Positions 1-12,454 of a DNA stretch of 64,000 nucleotides are shown here, in pieces; position 1 is the first letter of the stretch; every line of letters starts with the position of its first letter. The stretch comes from Arthrobotrys musiformis (lineage: Eukaryota; Ascomycota; Orbiliomycetes; Orbiliales; Orbiliaceae): the NCBI GenBank assembly GCA_036971715.1, contig JAVHJL010000004.1, forward strand, positions 310,001 through 374,000. Reading direction: 5' to 3'. The notes below the pieces were generated by a model, which saw only the letters and a list, made by a program, of their open reading frames with translations, was not told where the DNA came from and searched no databases. A program made the translations under genes and the position numbers.

Positions 1-649
1 ATTTGATCTTGAGTACACATGTTGTACTCCTAGAACTCTCTTCTCTCGTAGCTGCAGGACAGATTCTTTTTGTTTTCAAATTATTCGAGTTAGATTCAAA
101 GGACTGTGTTAATTAGAATAGGGAATCCCGGTTTTAATCACCGCGAGACCAGTTTTAATGGAAATATTTAAACGCACGTATATCGCATCAAGTGTATCAG
201 CACCCTTCGATGCTCAACTCCAAAACTAGGTGGTCTACGAGGAGTTCCGCTGTGCTTGATAATAGGTACTCCTGAGGCGGGAATCCTTGTGTCGGCCTCT
301 CCCTCAATTACATAATATTTCAATAGATTTACCCATGTCTGATAACCATTCGCTTATCATGATCGAGAATCTAGGGCTATATATCGTAATATTAAATAGA
401 AATTAAAGACATACATCCGCGGATGGGACATGCCTTGGTTCATTCTACAGACGGTGATCTAAAACCAAGTCATAATCGCTAGTCATCTAGTTTTGTTATT
501 CATTCGTTCACTGGTATTTAAACCTGGTCTCAAGGCTAGATTTAAGCTGATATCGGGGACAAAGTCAAAGCCTAACTCTATTCTTCAAATAGAGATCTGT
601 ACCGTGTAAATGCGTATGTATCAAGAGGGGGAAACAGTGGTACGATTAA
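1..649. other. Intergenic, no gene seen
   Basis: AT-rich non-coding sequence at the left edge. I see no open frame with family resemblance, no RNA gene and no notable repeat. Its right end is the 3' flank of the minus-strand phosphatase gene. Confidence 0.6.
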
Positions 650-2013
650 CTATGCTCCCTTTTTTCCAAGGAAACCATCAAGTTTAGTCTGCCTTTGGTC
701 CCACTTCTCGCTGCCTACACCGCCACCGGTCCTTTTGAGTCCTACCAGGTGGACTTTCTCATTGACTCCTTCTATCACTACCGTCATTCCATCCTTGCTC
801 ACGACACCCTTGGGTAGTACTTCGACCACCAAGTAGCCCGTATTGCCCCAGCCGGGATGTTTCCCTTGGTACCACCCCTTCTGCACAACCGGTGTAGTCG
901 CAAGGACGGATGTTGGCGGGAAGAGCGCCACGAACGACTTCCATAGCCAAGACAAGAGCATGCCGTGGGAGATGATAGCGACAACCGGGGAGGAAGTTTC
1001 AGGCGGAGGGTCCCGACTATTACTTGTATTTGTACTCTGCGAGGCGGCGAGCGATGGGGGAAGAAGAATCGGTGTTCCTGGGAGGAGCGGGATAATGCAT
1101 CGGCGGATAAAAGAGTCCGCCCGTGCTTTGATAGATGCTGGAGTTTCCATTTCCCTAAATTCTTCTTCCTCTTCCTCCTCTCTGCCTTCTTCTGGGAGCG
1201 GAACAGTAGCTGCCGCAGTTAAAGGATTGTCGACAGATCCAGTGAGTGGCCCTTCTTCTCCTGCCGTCATTTCCACATCCGTGGTAGCCGTTGCCGTCGC
1301 GGTGGATAAATCATTATCATCGCTTTTCCTCTTCTTCGAGTCCCCAGCAGCGACACTACTAGGCCCCCCAACTCCAGATCCAACGCTATCACTCCGCTTC
1401 CTCTTTTTCAAATTCTTCTTCGGTGTAGTCGTAAGGAAAGTCTCCCCCTCGTAGCTTCCAAAATCCTGTTCTATGAGGTCGGCATCAATCTTGAAGAATA
1501 TTGCCTCACCAGCTTCCTCTTCTTCGTCGTCATACTCGGGCGTCCTTCCATCTTCGGATACTATGGGGTTCACGGACGTCGAAGACCGCGCTGCTGTTTC
1601 CGGAATATCCGAAGCACTATCCTTCGCCTTATCGTCTCCTTCCTTCGCTTCTGCGATTTTACTCCGCCGTTGGGAGACTCTAACCTTCTTCTGTTCCTCG
1701 TAGATTGCTTCCGCCGTTTTTTTCGCCCTCGATAGCGGTGACGAGAATATATGCGTGATTGGCGGGATCGTGCTACCGATATGTGTGGCCAATCGGGCGG
1801 TTTGGAGAACTCCGTGAGAAGTCAATGAGGAGTCTGTTACACCGGCACTATTTCCAATTCTTTTCGTTAGTACTCTAGCAATCCCTTTTTATTTATTATT
1901 ACTTTACTTTGAAAGAAATGCATAGCTGGCGTGAGAAAAGAGGGGAAGAGGACGTACTATACATGCCGAAGGTTATCGGTGGTTTCCCCGTGGCGGATGA
2001 AGAGGATCTTCAT
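650..2013 (-). CDS. Histidine phosphatase (phosphoglycerate mutase) superfamily protein
   Basis: Two exons: 1958-2013 and 650-1847, separated by a 110-nt intron with a GTACGT donor, a TACTAAC branch point and a TAG acceptor; together 417 residues. The short first exon carries the phosphohistidine motif Arg7-His8-Gly9-Glu10 right after the start, followed at the junction by the conserved run YAGVTDSSLTSHG. The second catalytic histidine lies in the SHGMLLSW motif near residue 313. Between the two halves is a long acidic and lysine-rich insert (roughly residues 80-235), which is lineage-specific in look and probably disordered. Without the first exon the protein would lack its nucleophile, so a single-exon annotation from an internal start would be wrong. 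Fungal members of this family are annotated only as phosphoglycerate mutase family proteins; the substrate cannot be told from sequence. Family assignment is strong, function open. Confidence 0.85.
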
Positions 2014-4259
2014 ATTTTTTTTATATATGTTCTTGTACGAAAGATGCTACAATTCGGTTACGTAATGGCGATGTCCTGTCGAAAGGAAATATCCAACCAA
2101 AGGGAGATCAAAAAGTTCAAAATGGAATGAAGAAGGAGAAGGTTCGCAGGTTGAAATAGAAGGGAGAGAAAAGCCGTTTCAAAAACGTGATAGGTAAAAA
2201 ATACCAAGATGTCGTTATCAATCCACAGCCCCCTGTAAGACGGAAGACGGGATTGAAACCCCAAAGATAGAGGCAGCAACAGGCTGATGATATGGTATGA
2301 TCGATATAAGACACGCCAATGCGCAATACCGCAGCTGCCAATTCCGCAGCTTCGGTTCAGTGGTTAAAGTATAGTCAAGGGCGAGCTAGTAAGGGGGGCC
2401 TTGGGGTCTGGGCTGGGGGGCGAAGATAGCCGAGTATAAACGCCGACCACAGGCCACAAGGGCACGGTTGGCACACCTGCCAGTTGTGTCTATAAGGCTG
2501 AGAAGTCACAAACCGCGGCCGTTGATATGAGATATATCGATATCTTGGATTTCTTGGGTCCCCCAGGACTGATAACGGTGAATAGTAATATTATGGTTTG
2601 TTGCAATACCGGCGACTAGATGCCTGAGATCGCTTGCAATTCGATGGAGCCGAGTATAGCTCGTCGGGTTGGGCTGAGCTCCAGCTGCCCCCTGCAATTG
2701 ATTGATATCGATTCGATTTCGAGTCGCTTTGAACTCGAGCCCTGCACAACCAACCAACTGAATTCTGATATATAACCCGAGGAATAATTAAATTTAATTA
2801 TAACCCGCAGGAAAGCTTGCAAAAGAAAAAGCCAACGGTGAAACGACACGTTCCGGAATCTGACTTCGAATGCCCCCCTCCAACGAAAAGTAAACTGATC
2901 GATGGTGTAAGCGAGGAGGAATCCACACCTCGATAGAAGGAAATCCGGGGATTACCAAATGCCGTCCCGTGTCGTTATTTGTAGGCGCGACGAGTGTGCA
3001 GTTTGCAGGTTGAGTCGCCGTTTACATTCACAGTCGGGTGGACAAAAATACCACACACGCAACGCATACATGCTCAATCGGTTGGGGCCTGGAACGTGCA
3101 AAGCTGGTCATAGATGACTTCATCATGCAAGCCACATGACAGTGCGTCGGGGTCAGGCCGATATTAATATATTCTATTTAGAGGGAGTGAGTAGGCTTCG
3201 ATTTTATTAAAGTCCCGATGGTGTATAACAGCCGTTCGCAATTAATTGACGGCGACCCGTCATAACTTTGCCTCGGGGCTCCAGCACATTTATGCGCCTG
3301 GCCAATGTTGCCATCTGTCCCGACCCGCAAATAATTTCGGTTGCACATATACACTTTTCTAGAGGTTACAATCTTTGTAGGCCTATTATAGGAGAAAATA
3401 GCTCCCTCCATGCAATTGCTATCTTCTTGATGAAATGCAGTTGAAGTGCACTATAGCATCCTACATAAACACCAGCGTACCCTGTTCGCCGGCCACCCCG
3501 TTTAGCCGTCTAGCTCAACTGCAGCCGGGATATGCGCACATGCTCCTCCGGCGAGCACAACCTGTCTCTCGATATTCTGAAGAAGGGCTTGTCTTGGTAA
3601 CAAGCACGCCTAATTAACAAATTAAACATCGTCTTATACAGCGCACTGGCTTGAAATAGCAATTAATCACTTCGGTGTTACGGGCTGAACCTAAAAATTT
3701 ACTTATTGAGACTTGAATGCCTCTATGGCCTGGTTACAAGAGAGCTTGGATCTACGGTTTCCGGTTTTATACATTTTGTTCCTATCTCTAAATATATTCC
3801 TTGGCTTCTTTTTTTGTCGTGATTCGTCTAATAGTGATCTTTAATTATGGAGCAAGCTCATGGACAAATCTACCTACATACGCAGGCCCACTTTCGCTGT
3901 TTAACTAGGAAGGCATTTGGGTCGGATATTAGGCTTGTAACGATCGATCGAGAACTGTTAGTAGGAAAGTTTGAAAGTAGGCCAGTGAGCTGGATAGTGA
4001 GCGCGGGAATAGTTGCCTTTCAGGTTTCGTTTAACAAAATTAAGTATATATATATATATATATATATATCTAGAATCTCTGAATACCATGTGAAATACAT
4101 TAGAAAATGAGTAGTCGAAGCCTGACCGCCAAGAGTGACTATGCAAAATATATGTATGTGTCCAAACATACTCCCACCCAATTAATGCTATATAAACTAT
4201 GTCGCATCTAATATGCTCTATACAAAACCGCTGAATTCATCAAGTTCGAACGTTCACGA
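2014..4259. other. Gene-free stretch of 2.2 kb
   Basis: Only short opposing reading frames without codon bias or family resemblance. It holds a (TA)n microsatellite near 4045 and otherwise nothing I can name. The left part is the promoter of the phosphatase; the right part is the 3' flank of the esterase. Confidence 0.55.
4045..4069. repeat. (TA)n microsatellite
   Basis: An uninterrupted run of about 12 TA units in non-coding DNA. Confidence 0.95.
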
Positions 4260-5551
4260 TCATATCCACGCCGACAGTGCCACCGCGATTATCGCTCCCA
4301 AGCTCCATCTATACATCCCCACCTCCACCCTGCCCGCCGCACTACCCCCACCAGCAGCACTAGTCGTCGCCGCAGGTCCCGTCTCCGTCGTCGTAGCCGC
4401 AGTCTCACTCGGCCCTGTCGTAGTAGTGCTAGCCGTCGTAGTCCAACCAGAAACCCCCCGATCCTCCACCTCCCACCTATCAAAGAAGTCCAAAATCAAC
4501 TGATTCGCCTGAACAACCGTCGGCTTATCCCCAGAATTCAACTGACTGAAATTCGGCTCCGTGCTCGGCCACACGTGTCCCATACCATTTATTTTAAAAT
4601 GCTGCATCACCCCGTCCACACCGTCGCAATTCCAGACGTAATGCTCCGCAGAGGAGTTGTACACCGTTTGCGTCACATTATTCAGGTCGCATTTATTCCG
4701 TTCCGCCCAGCCTTGTAGCCAGTATGGGATCGGAGGCGTGGGGATGGAGTCGTTACGGCCGTAGTAGGGGATTGTGGTGTCGTTCGTGCCGTGGAAGGAG
4801 ATGATGGGGATGGGGGTTTTGTAAGGGTTGCATGGTGCGTCTCCGCCGCGTTCGAAACCGGTGAAGGCGCCTGCGTCTGGTGCGAAGGCGGCGAAATTGG
4901 CGCCGACGGTTGGGTCGCAGGCTATGCGGTTTATGAAGCCGCCGCCGTTGGAGATTCTATATGTCCCAATTGTTAAAATATGCTCCTTTTAGGCGATACA
5001 AGAGAGGAAAATGGGGGGCTACCCAGTAGCATAAATCTTCTCGTTATCGACGCAGTAATTGTCCCTGAGGTAGTCGAGCAGGTCGCTCATGAACTTAAGA
5101 TCCTGCTCCACCGGCGTCGTCATATTTCCCAATCCAGTCGCCCAAACTCCACCCAGCGCATCCGGGAATACCGTTATTTTCTACCCACAAACATTAGTGT
5201 CTATTATAAAGCCGCCTTTTAAATATAATATTGAAAAAAGAAGGAGAAAAATACCCCATCGCCCCACCTGGGCGCACTAAACATCGTATCCGCCTCAAAG
5301 TGTATCCCAATCCCCGGCGCGCCATGGAAGCCCAAAATCACAGGGTACTCTTCCTCGGCATCATAGTCCCGGGGTAAATGTACATAGAAAGTTCTATTGG
5401 TATTGGAACTCGAGATTGTCACTTTCTTCGTGACGCCGATGGATGTCGATGCGACGGATTTTCCACACCCCGCTGATTTATCGTCGTCGTCTGCGACGGC
5501 CGAGGCGATAAATGCGAATAGCGGGAGGAGGAGCGGAAGCAGGCGGGTCAT
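4260..5551 (-). CDS. Secreted GPI-anchored esterase (polyhydroxybutyrate depolymerase/feruloyl esterase-like)
   Basis: Three exons: 5255-5551, 5023-5180 and 4260-4956, joined through GTATTT and GTAGCC donors, 383 residues. A hydrophobic signal peptide (about residues 1-20) precedes an alpha/beta hydrolase of the LpqC/CE1 esterase type. The oxyanion region is the GFHGAPG stretch; the nucleophile elbow GISNGG (Ser about 154) is split exactly at the intron 2 junction; the histidine is in GMGHVWP. A Ser/Thr-rich linker and a short C-terminal hydrophobic tail preceded by small residues (GGGSAAG) indicate a GPI anchor. Such enzymes hydrolyse feruloyl or other acyl esters at the cell wall or plant polysaccharides; the natural substrate here is inferred only from family. 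All catalytic elements are present, so it is probably active. Confidence 0.85.
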
Positions 5552-6284
5552 GATAGCGAAGCGAATATGAATGCGACAAATGCGAATACAATAAAATCAA
5601 GACATTGGCTATAGAACTAAGAGCAAAAAAATCTGGGGAAAGGAAAGGTATATATACAGAAAACTCGAATCGCGCACGGGCGAAGTTTCCAAAACCCATG
5701 CTAACATAAAGAGGAAGGAGGGGAGCATCCTACCCCATCCGGGGTGAAGCGCAGCCAGCTGGATCATGACCTGACGTTTATGTCATTTTGCAGGCGACCG
5801 GCGTGCCGGGGAGGCTGGGTGGAACAAATCAAAAACCCGGTTCAGGGCATATTAAATTTTAGCCTCGACATGGCCTTCTGGCGCCGGCAGTTTTTTTTTT
5901 GGTGTTTTGGCCCGAACAAGCTTTGCGCAAGTGACACAAAAGCTAGTCGTCTTACTGAGGAAGAATGAAGCTTAACGTAATTAATGCGAACCGGTTAAAG
6001 AGAGTTACGTATACTTTGTAGATCGAGATCTCTTGTCTGGTTCCTGAGAATCGATCGTAGATACCCGGCTGACTAATATGTCCTTCGAGTCAGTAAGCAA
6101 GTATGCTAGTAAAAGTACTTCTATTGTAAAACTATCAAAACACCATACCGCCGGTAACGAATGCCCATTTAAGAATAATGATAAAAGTAAAAAAGAATTT
6201 CCCCGAGTCACCATAATCGAATAATAAAAGAAAAAAGAGAAATGCCAAACTTCAAACTTCAAATATTGAAAAATCGACAAAAGC
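5552..6284. other. Intergenic, promoter of the esterase
   Basis: Non-coding. The left part is upstream of the esterase start and the right part is the 3' flank of the bromodomain gene. A reading frame crossing 6005-6664 is only the shadow of the acidic tail of that gene. Confidence 0.6.
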
Positions 6285-9200
6285 TTAACGTTTTGCAGCC
6301 CTCGTTCTGCCTGCTCCCCTGCCCCTCCCCTTAGGCTCATCTTCAACTTCCTCTTGAAGGCTGCCTTTTCTCCCTCGCCCCTTCGCCGTAGCAGCCGAAG
6401 ATCTAGTAGTCTTGGGTTTGGCTTTGGAAACAGCAGCCTTGCCTTTCTTGGTGGGTTTTTGCTCTTCTTCCTCTTCTTCCTCCTCCTCCTCATCTTCCTC
6501 CTCATCCTCTTCTTCTTCCTCTTGCTCTTCCTCCTCGTCGCTCCCTTCCTCCTCTTCCTCACTTTCTTCCTCGCCCGATTTCTCAGTTTCTTCCTCTTCC
6601 TCTGCTTTCCCCACCGCTGCTTCCTCGTCATCATCAGTTTTATCCTCCATTTCCACGTCCCCATCTTTGTCCTGCTTCCCTTTCTTTCCCCTCACCGCCC
6701 TTCCCGTCTTCCTTTCTTTGCTCGGCTGCTGAATCTCGACTTCAACTTCATCTTCTTCCTCCACATCCCCCCTCTCGCTATCATCCTCCCCAAAGACCTC
6801 ACTCTTAATCAAACTCCCCCTCCTCCCCCTCCCACCTCTCCGTTCCTTCTCCTTCTCCTTCTCTTTTTCCTTCGCAGCCTCGGCGGCCTTCCTCTCGCCT
6901 ATCCTCTCCGCGCTCCTAAAATTATCGATAGCGATACCGATATCCCTCGCCATCTCTCTCGCTTCTTGTGCGACCTGACTATTACTTTTATTATACATCA
7001 CCGCATTAGCGAACATTCTCCAAATCTCCTTTTCCAGCTGTGATGAATTCGTGATCGTAGCGCCACGGGTGGACATCGGCGCGTTGGCGACGGATGTGGT
7101 AGGCGTCGAGGGTGTAGTCCCGAATGACATGGAAGGTCCGTCTGCTGTTGTCGGCGTTGGCGTTAATGTCGGCGTTCCCGTTGCGTTTTGTGCTGCTCCG
7201 GCTTTGATTAATGCCCTTATGCCTGAGTTTTACCAATATCCGTTAGTATTTATCCTTCGACGTGAAATCGGGTAGGATGGAGGGGAGGCAAGAGAAAGTA
7301 CTTTTAATATCCTGCGGTTTATAAACAATCCGACTATACCCCGGTGCCAACCGTTCGTCCACCGGCTTCATGAACAAATTCGCGTATCGGTGTGCGGAGA
7401 CATTATTCAACAGTGGATTGGCCCTCTGTGCAAACTTCTTCACCGCGGAGGAACTACCACTCGTCGGGGTGGCATTAATTGACATATCGAGATGGAACGA
7501 CGGTCGCGGGGTAGCCGGGTCGGCGGCTGGTGTACCAGCCGACTCATCGCGTGGTGTTTCGACGGCATTATGATCAGTGGGCATGTAATCTGGCTCCGTG
7601 GACGCGGAGGGTTGATGTTGGTGGTGTCCTCTTCTGATATTACGTTTTGTGGTAGTAGATGGTGCTGCCGCTGGGGCTGTTTCACTTTCATCTTCCGTAG
7701 CAATCGCTTCCGCTTTTTTCTTCTGCGATGATTTCCTCGGTTTGGATTCGATCGGTTCGGGTGCCACGGATTCTTCCTTCGTAGCCGGCTCGTCGATGTC
7801 CATTTCATCAGGATCACCAGTTCGACTACCAACGCTGCTAACGCTTTGACCACGTCGAGGCCGTGTAGATGCAGCTGTTCCACGAGATTTACTGACCCCT
7901 CTACTACCCTTCCCCTTTGGCTTTAAAGTCTTCTCTTCACTAACCTCCACAGACTCGTGCCTACGGCTCCTCCCACCCGTCTTCGTAGGCTCCTCGGTTT
8001 CATTCGTCGTAGCCTCAACTTTAGTACCCCTCCCTTTGACAATCTTCCTCTTCTTCCCCCTATCCAACGGGAAGTCAGGAACGCCAGCAGAGGCATCATC
8101 CGGCGCCAACACCGGTGAAATCTCCTCGGGTCTCGGCCGAATCGGTGACGGTAGCCGTCCGGACTGCTCACTCGGTTTCGGTGTGACGAATTGAAGAGGT
8201 GGTAATTGCGCCGGTGTATTGATTGGTGGTAATCTATTATCTTCAGCTGCTGGCGGCGCAACAGCGATAGGGGTCTGGGGAGGTGGGTGAGAAGGCGGGG
8301 GGTACTCCCTCTGTTGTGGCGAAAATGCTGGTTGTAGAGGTGTAAACCCCGTTTGTGTGGGTGATTGTTGCTGCTGTTGAGCGTGAGGGTACTGGTTTTG
8401 ATAGTGTGTATGGGTGGGACTATATTGCGGCGGTGGCATGGGCTGTGGGAATCCAGGTGTGCGGGGGGAATGAGAGGGATGTGGTAAACCAAACGGGCTA
8501 TGTGGGACGACGTTATTGTACCCCATAGGCGAATGCAGCGGCTGATGCTCCGAAACCGGTGAATGGTGTGGAAGGTACTCAGAAGATGGCAATCGCTGCA
8601 TGGGGGCAGGGTACCCCGGCGGTTGAACCGGTGCCCTCTGAGGTGATAACTGATGAATCGAGGGAAGGGGCTGTACAAAGTGGGGCCTCGAAGGTGAAGA
8701 GTGGGGTTGAGGATATGAAGGCGTCGTCGGTGAGAAAGGAGGCAGGTGAGCTTGACGGGGGGTTCGAGCTTCCTCTGTCGTCGGTCTAGGTCCCATGTTA
8801 AGAGGCCCTATCGGACTTTGATGGCCGTTCGGATAACCCGCTTCGTGCTCATGCCTAGGGTACACCGGCGAAGGCACCATATCCCCCCTCTGTGCTGATT
8901 GAGGGAATGTTCCAATTCTCGGTCCCGTGGGGGTAAGTGGTGGCCGTGGCGAGCCACTGGGTATATGTCCAAACTCCGGCGGTTGCGGACGTGGTCCTGA
9001 TCCACTCGCACGCCTTAAAGATGCCGGCGGCTTCTCATATATCTGATAACCACCCTGAACGGGCTCCGTAGGTTGTATAGGCGGGTACCGCTGCTGCTGT
9101 GCAGTCTCAGACCCTACATTCGGGCGAGCACCGTCGCGGATAGGATCGTATCCCACACGGTCGGATGAAGTCTGTCGTTCCAACGGTACACTCTGAGCTG

Positions 9201-10218
9201 GCTCATCTGACAGAATATTCCTCAGACTAGCCTTACTAGGCGATGGAGGCGTAGTCCGTAGCAGAGCATGCTGCTGGGCCTTCTGCTGCTGTCCGGAAGT
9301 CTCCACAAAGGGTTCTTCCAGCTTCTTTCCCTCTACGGCGACCGGCGACACCGGCTTCGGCGTGTCTTTAACGGCTTCTTTAGCAGCAGCTTCCTTAGCG
9401 GCGGCGGCGGCAGCGGCAGCAGCAGCGAGGGCAGCCTCCTTCGCCGCAGCCTCCTTAGCAGCAGCCTCTCTAGCAGCGGCCTCCTTAACGGCAGCTTCCC
9501 TAGCGGCGGCAGCTTCTCTTTCCGCGGCAGCAGCAGCAGCAGCAGCAACCCTCGCAGCCTCCTTCTTCCTCTCCTCCTCTGCAGCTTCCATCTCCTCGAT
9601 CTCCCTAGCCCTCTCGTTCTCCAGATTCCCAATCTCATCTAGCAACTGAGCAATTGATCGTTCGTCGGCCTGAATCTGCTCCTTCATCATGTTTTGATAG
9701 CTCTCCCACATCCGTCTGGTAAGATCCCTAACTGCCTTCTCGCCAATCGGGACGTTTACGCCAGAGGCTACCATCTGTGGCGGGGGTGGAGGGGGTGGAG
9801 GTGGTACGGCAGGCGTGGCGGCACTACTAGTGATCATTCCATTCCTCATAGCAACTCTACTCCCCCTCGGCCGTGCAGGTGTAGTCGTAGCAGTCGTAGT
9901 CGTATTAGAAGGCACCGAAGCTACAGCAGCAGCAGCACCGGTCTCCCCATCCGTAGAAGAAGCAGCAGCACCCCCTCCGAAGCCTTCATCCCTGACCAAA
10001 TCCCTCCACCTCTCCCGTAGCGTATCGCCCGATAACCGTCCGGGATCATAGTTCGGTGAAGCTGTGAGCAGCGGGTTCTCCTTGAGAGCGCTGGAGATGG
10101 CAACAAACGACTGGCCTGTTTCGCCGTACTGCACCACCTCGGCGCAGAGCAGGAGCTTCTCCAGGTGGTCGTAGGAGGTGGGACTTGTCGGGGCGGATAA
10201 AGTGGCGGTGGACGGCAT
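6285..10218 (-). CDS. Bromodomain protein, BRD8/Bdc1-like (candidate NuA4 acetyltransferase subunit)
   Basis: Two exons, 7302-10218 and 6285-7222, joined through a GTACTT donor and CTCAG acceptor (intron 79 nt), 1,284 residues. The N-terminus (about 15-80) resembles the SANT-like start of BRD8 proteins, with RLSGDTLRERWRDL. Next come a poly-Pro run, a coiled coil and an Ala-rich (EAAAK)-type helix around residues 215-285, then a long disordered Pro/Gln/Ser-rich middle. The bromodomain lies across the intron: residues near 935-970 (HRYANLFMKPVDERLAPGY, then the KPQD loop) and, after an insert, WRMFANAVMYNKSNSQV with the acetyl-lysine-binding Asn. The C-terminus is Glu/Lys-rich with GRGRKG and KGRGRGAGR basic patches. 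BRD8/Bdc1 is a subunit of the NuA4 histone acetyltransferase; membership here is inferred from domain order. The start ATG is followed directly by the conserved region. Confidence 0.8.
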
Positions 10219-10884
10219 TGCGCCGTTGTGGGGAGATGGCGGCTGTTCGATTTTTGTTTGATGGGAGACGCGACGGTGGGAAACGATCGATGTGGTTGGT
10301 TTCGCCCGCCCGAGGAAACGGACCCGATGAAGCTCTTCTCGTGTTCCTACGATCTCTCGGGCTCCCGTATACGACGGCGTGTTCCCGATGGCAGATTGTC
10401 GATGGTATTCGAGTACTTGGTAGGTACTTAGGTATTTAGTAGGTAAGTGCTGGATTGGAGCTCGGCGCGCGGCGTGGAGAAAATTAATGGATTCGATGCC
10501 GCGAATCAGCGGTAACTTTTACCTGGCTCCGTTTTTTTTTTTTTTTTCTCGGCTTGGTGTTTTTCGCGAAACAGAAACCACACGGCCAACATTAATATGC
10601 AGACTGATATATAATATCCACAGAGCCTCATGACGGCCTCATCCTGCCACCGATATCGTGACCATGTTCCAAACTTCATGAGGGGTGTGTGAAGGAGGAG
10701 GGGGAGGAGGGGTAAAGGGGGGGTCCTATTATAATATATACAATCCTCCAGCAAAATATCTACAAATGCATAGAACAATAACCACCAACCTCAAGGGCAG
10801 TATCGCTTCCAAGCTTAGAAACTGGCCTCACAGGCGTCAAAGTAGAACCAGTCCATGGAGTCCAATAAACGTATGAAGAAACGT
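10219..10884. other. Intergenic, promoter of the bromodomain gene
   Basis: Contains a T-run near 10533-10547 and several TAGGTA words around 10419-10446 close upstream of the bromodomain gene start. No gene seen. Confidence 0.6.
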
Positions 10885-11647
10885 TCAATCCCACTCGACC
10901 CCAACTTCCTCCGTCAAAAGTGCGCTAAGAGTGCTCTTGTCCCTCGAGTAAACCCACTGCCCCTCCGCCTCGATCCAATCGTACCTCTTCGGCCCGCTGA
11001 CAGGACTACTCAGCCATATCTGCTTGTTCGGCGGCTGTTTATTGATCACATACGTCCCGTTCGGTGTGTCGAGGGTCAAGACACCCGCCTATGCCCACTA
11101 ATCAGTACACAATCATATAAAACCCCGCAAAGGAAGAGCATTTGGAAGAAAAAGGGAGGAGGAGGGCGTACACTAAACTCAACATCAATCCCCTTCTCAA
11201 CCTCCTCCGCCAGCTCCTCGAGCTTGGTAAAAATATCATCCATAGTCTCATCCGCTATCTCATGGTATTTATCCATCGATATCGCGGATTCGGCCGTATA
11301 ATCCGTCGGTCCCGCAAGACATCGCGTCGTCACATGTAATGTCCTCCTCGCATTCGTTCTTGATCCTTCCGACTTGGGCGAACAAGCCCACTGTGACACC
11401 GATTGAAGCGGTCTCAATGCAGACTTTTGTAGTAATGCTTTCCGACATGATGACGGTGCCGAGGATGCAAAACCCCGTGTGGGAGTATATCTACCGGCCG
11501 CCCCCGATATCAATGATATCCGTGACGAGCAACAGCGCCGGGACACCTGCCGGATAACTTGGGTCAGTTGGAACTATCGCTGCTGTTAGCAATTGACCGT
11601 TACATCACCCAGGAATCGAATATCTAAAAAATCCACATACGTACCAT
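10885..11647 (-). CDS. YFH1: Frataxin, mitochondrial
   Basis: Three exons: 11645-11647 (only the ATG), 11172-11546 and 10885-11088; introns of 98 and 83 nt; 193 residues. The first exon was deduced because the frame upstream of 11546 has no ATG and is entered through a CGGCAG acceptor, while 11645 reads ATG followed by a perfect GTACGT donor. An Arg/Ser-rich N-terminus (about 1-80) is a mitochondrial presequence. The frataxin fold follows: acidic helix DETMDDIFTKLEEL, then GVLTLDTPNGTYVINKQPP and the QIWLSSPVSGPKRYDW strands. Frataxin assists Fe-S cluster assembly in the mitochondrial matrix by stimulating the Nfs1-Isu complex. Length after processing fits the family. The gene sits between two larger minus-strand genes with no functional link visible. 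Confidence 0.9.
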
Positions 11648-12454
11648 TGTGCAATCGTTATATACGTATACGGCCACAGGTTATCGATACCGATACCGAT
11701 GCGATGGCCAGCAGAGGGAATATATCAGAAGCTAGATTCGAAGTTCAATCCGAATTCGAGACTCGAGGATTGGTCGAGCAGGGATATGGCGACATGCAAG
11801 AGCCGGCGTTGGAATTTGTACCGCAACACATATGAAGACTTCCCAACCCGCTTCGATCCGTCGACTGTCTAACATCCATACATGTACCTAGGTATACAGC
11901 ATGTAGAGTATATCTCCAAGAGGTAGGTAGGTAGGTACCTACGGGAGGGTTAAGAAGGTTGGAGATGATACCACTTCTATTTTATCTCGTGCATCGCCTT
12001 GCATTAGTAAATATATTAAAGAACAGGAAAGTAAGTCAACATGCCGCCGCAACTCGTAGTGAAGTATGTCCACGCAGCAGTCAACATCATAAGAGACAGA
12101 CAGAGAAAAAGAAAGAGAAAGAATAGCAGTTCGAGGCTTGAATGCGAATAAAAAGCAAAAGGCGAACAACATGGTAAAGGGAAAGAGGCTCTCAAGCAAG
12201 CATGCAAGAAAAGGTAAAACAGGTAAAAAGAAGAACATCCACAATCAGCAGCAGTAGGCACAATTGCTCGCAAAGCAATGCAAAGCCGGACACAAGTCAT
12301 GGTGGTAACCCAATGGCCTGCCCATCAACCAAACTTCCCAACTGCATATACTATATAATATATTAAGGAATAGCCCGCCAAGGGGAGCCCCGGGCCGTAA
12401 AGGGGGGAGAAGAAGAAGAAGAACAGTAAGAATAGTGGTAAAAAAGGAACAGCC
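11648..12454. other. Intergenic
   Basis: Upstream region of frataxin and 3' flank of the Ama1-like gene. It has a run of AGGTAGGTAGGTACCTAC-type repeats around 11921-11941 and a pyrimidine/purine-biased tract around 12100-12240. No gene seen. Confidence 0.6.

Noticed and set aside
2341..2400. tRNA gene suggested by a TGGTTAAAG-like A box
   Set aside because: No B box (GGTTCGANNCC) or acceptor stem follows.
6354..7043. Plus-strand frame with long Leu/Phe and Ser runs
   Set aside because: Antisense of the Glu/Lys-rich tail of the bromodomain gene, not a membrane protein.
7923..8678. Minus-strand frame of 251 codons rich in His, Arg and Pro
   Set aside because: Alternative frame of the disordered middle of the bromodomain protein; low-complexity shadow.
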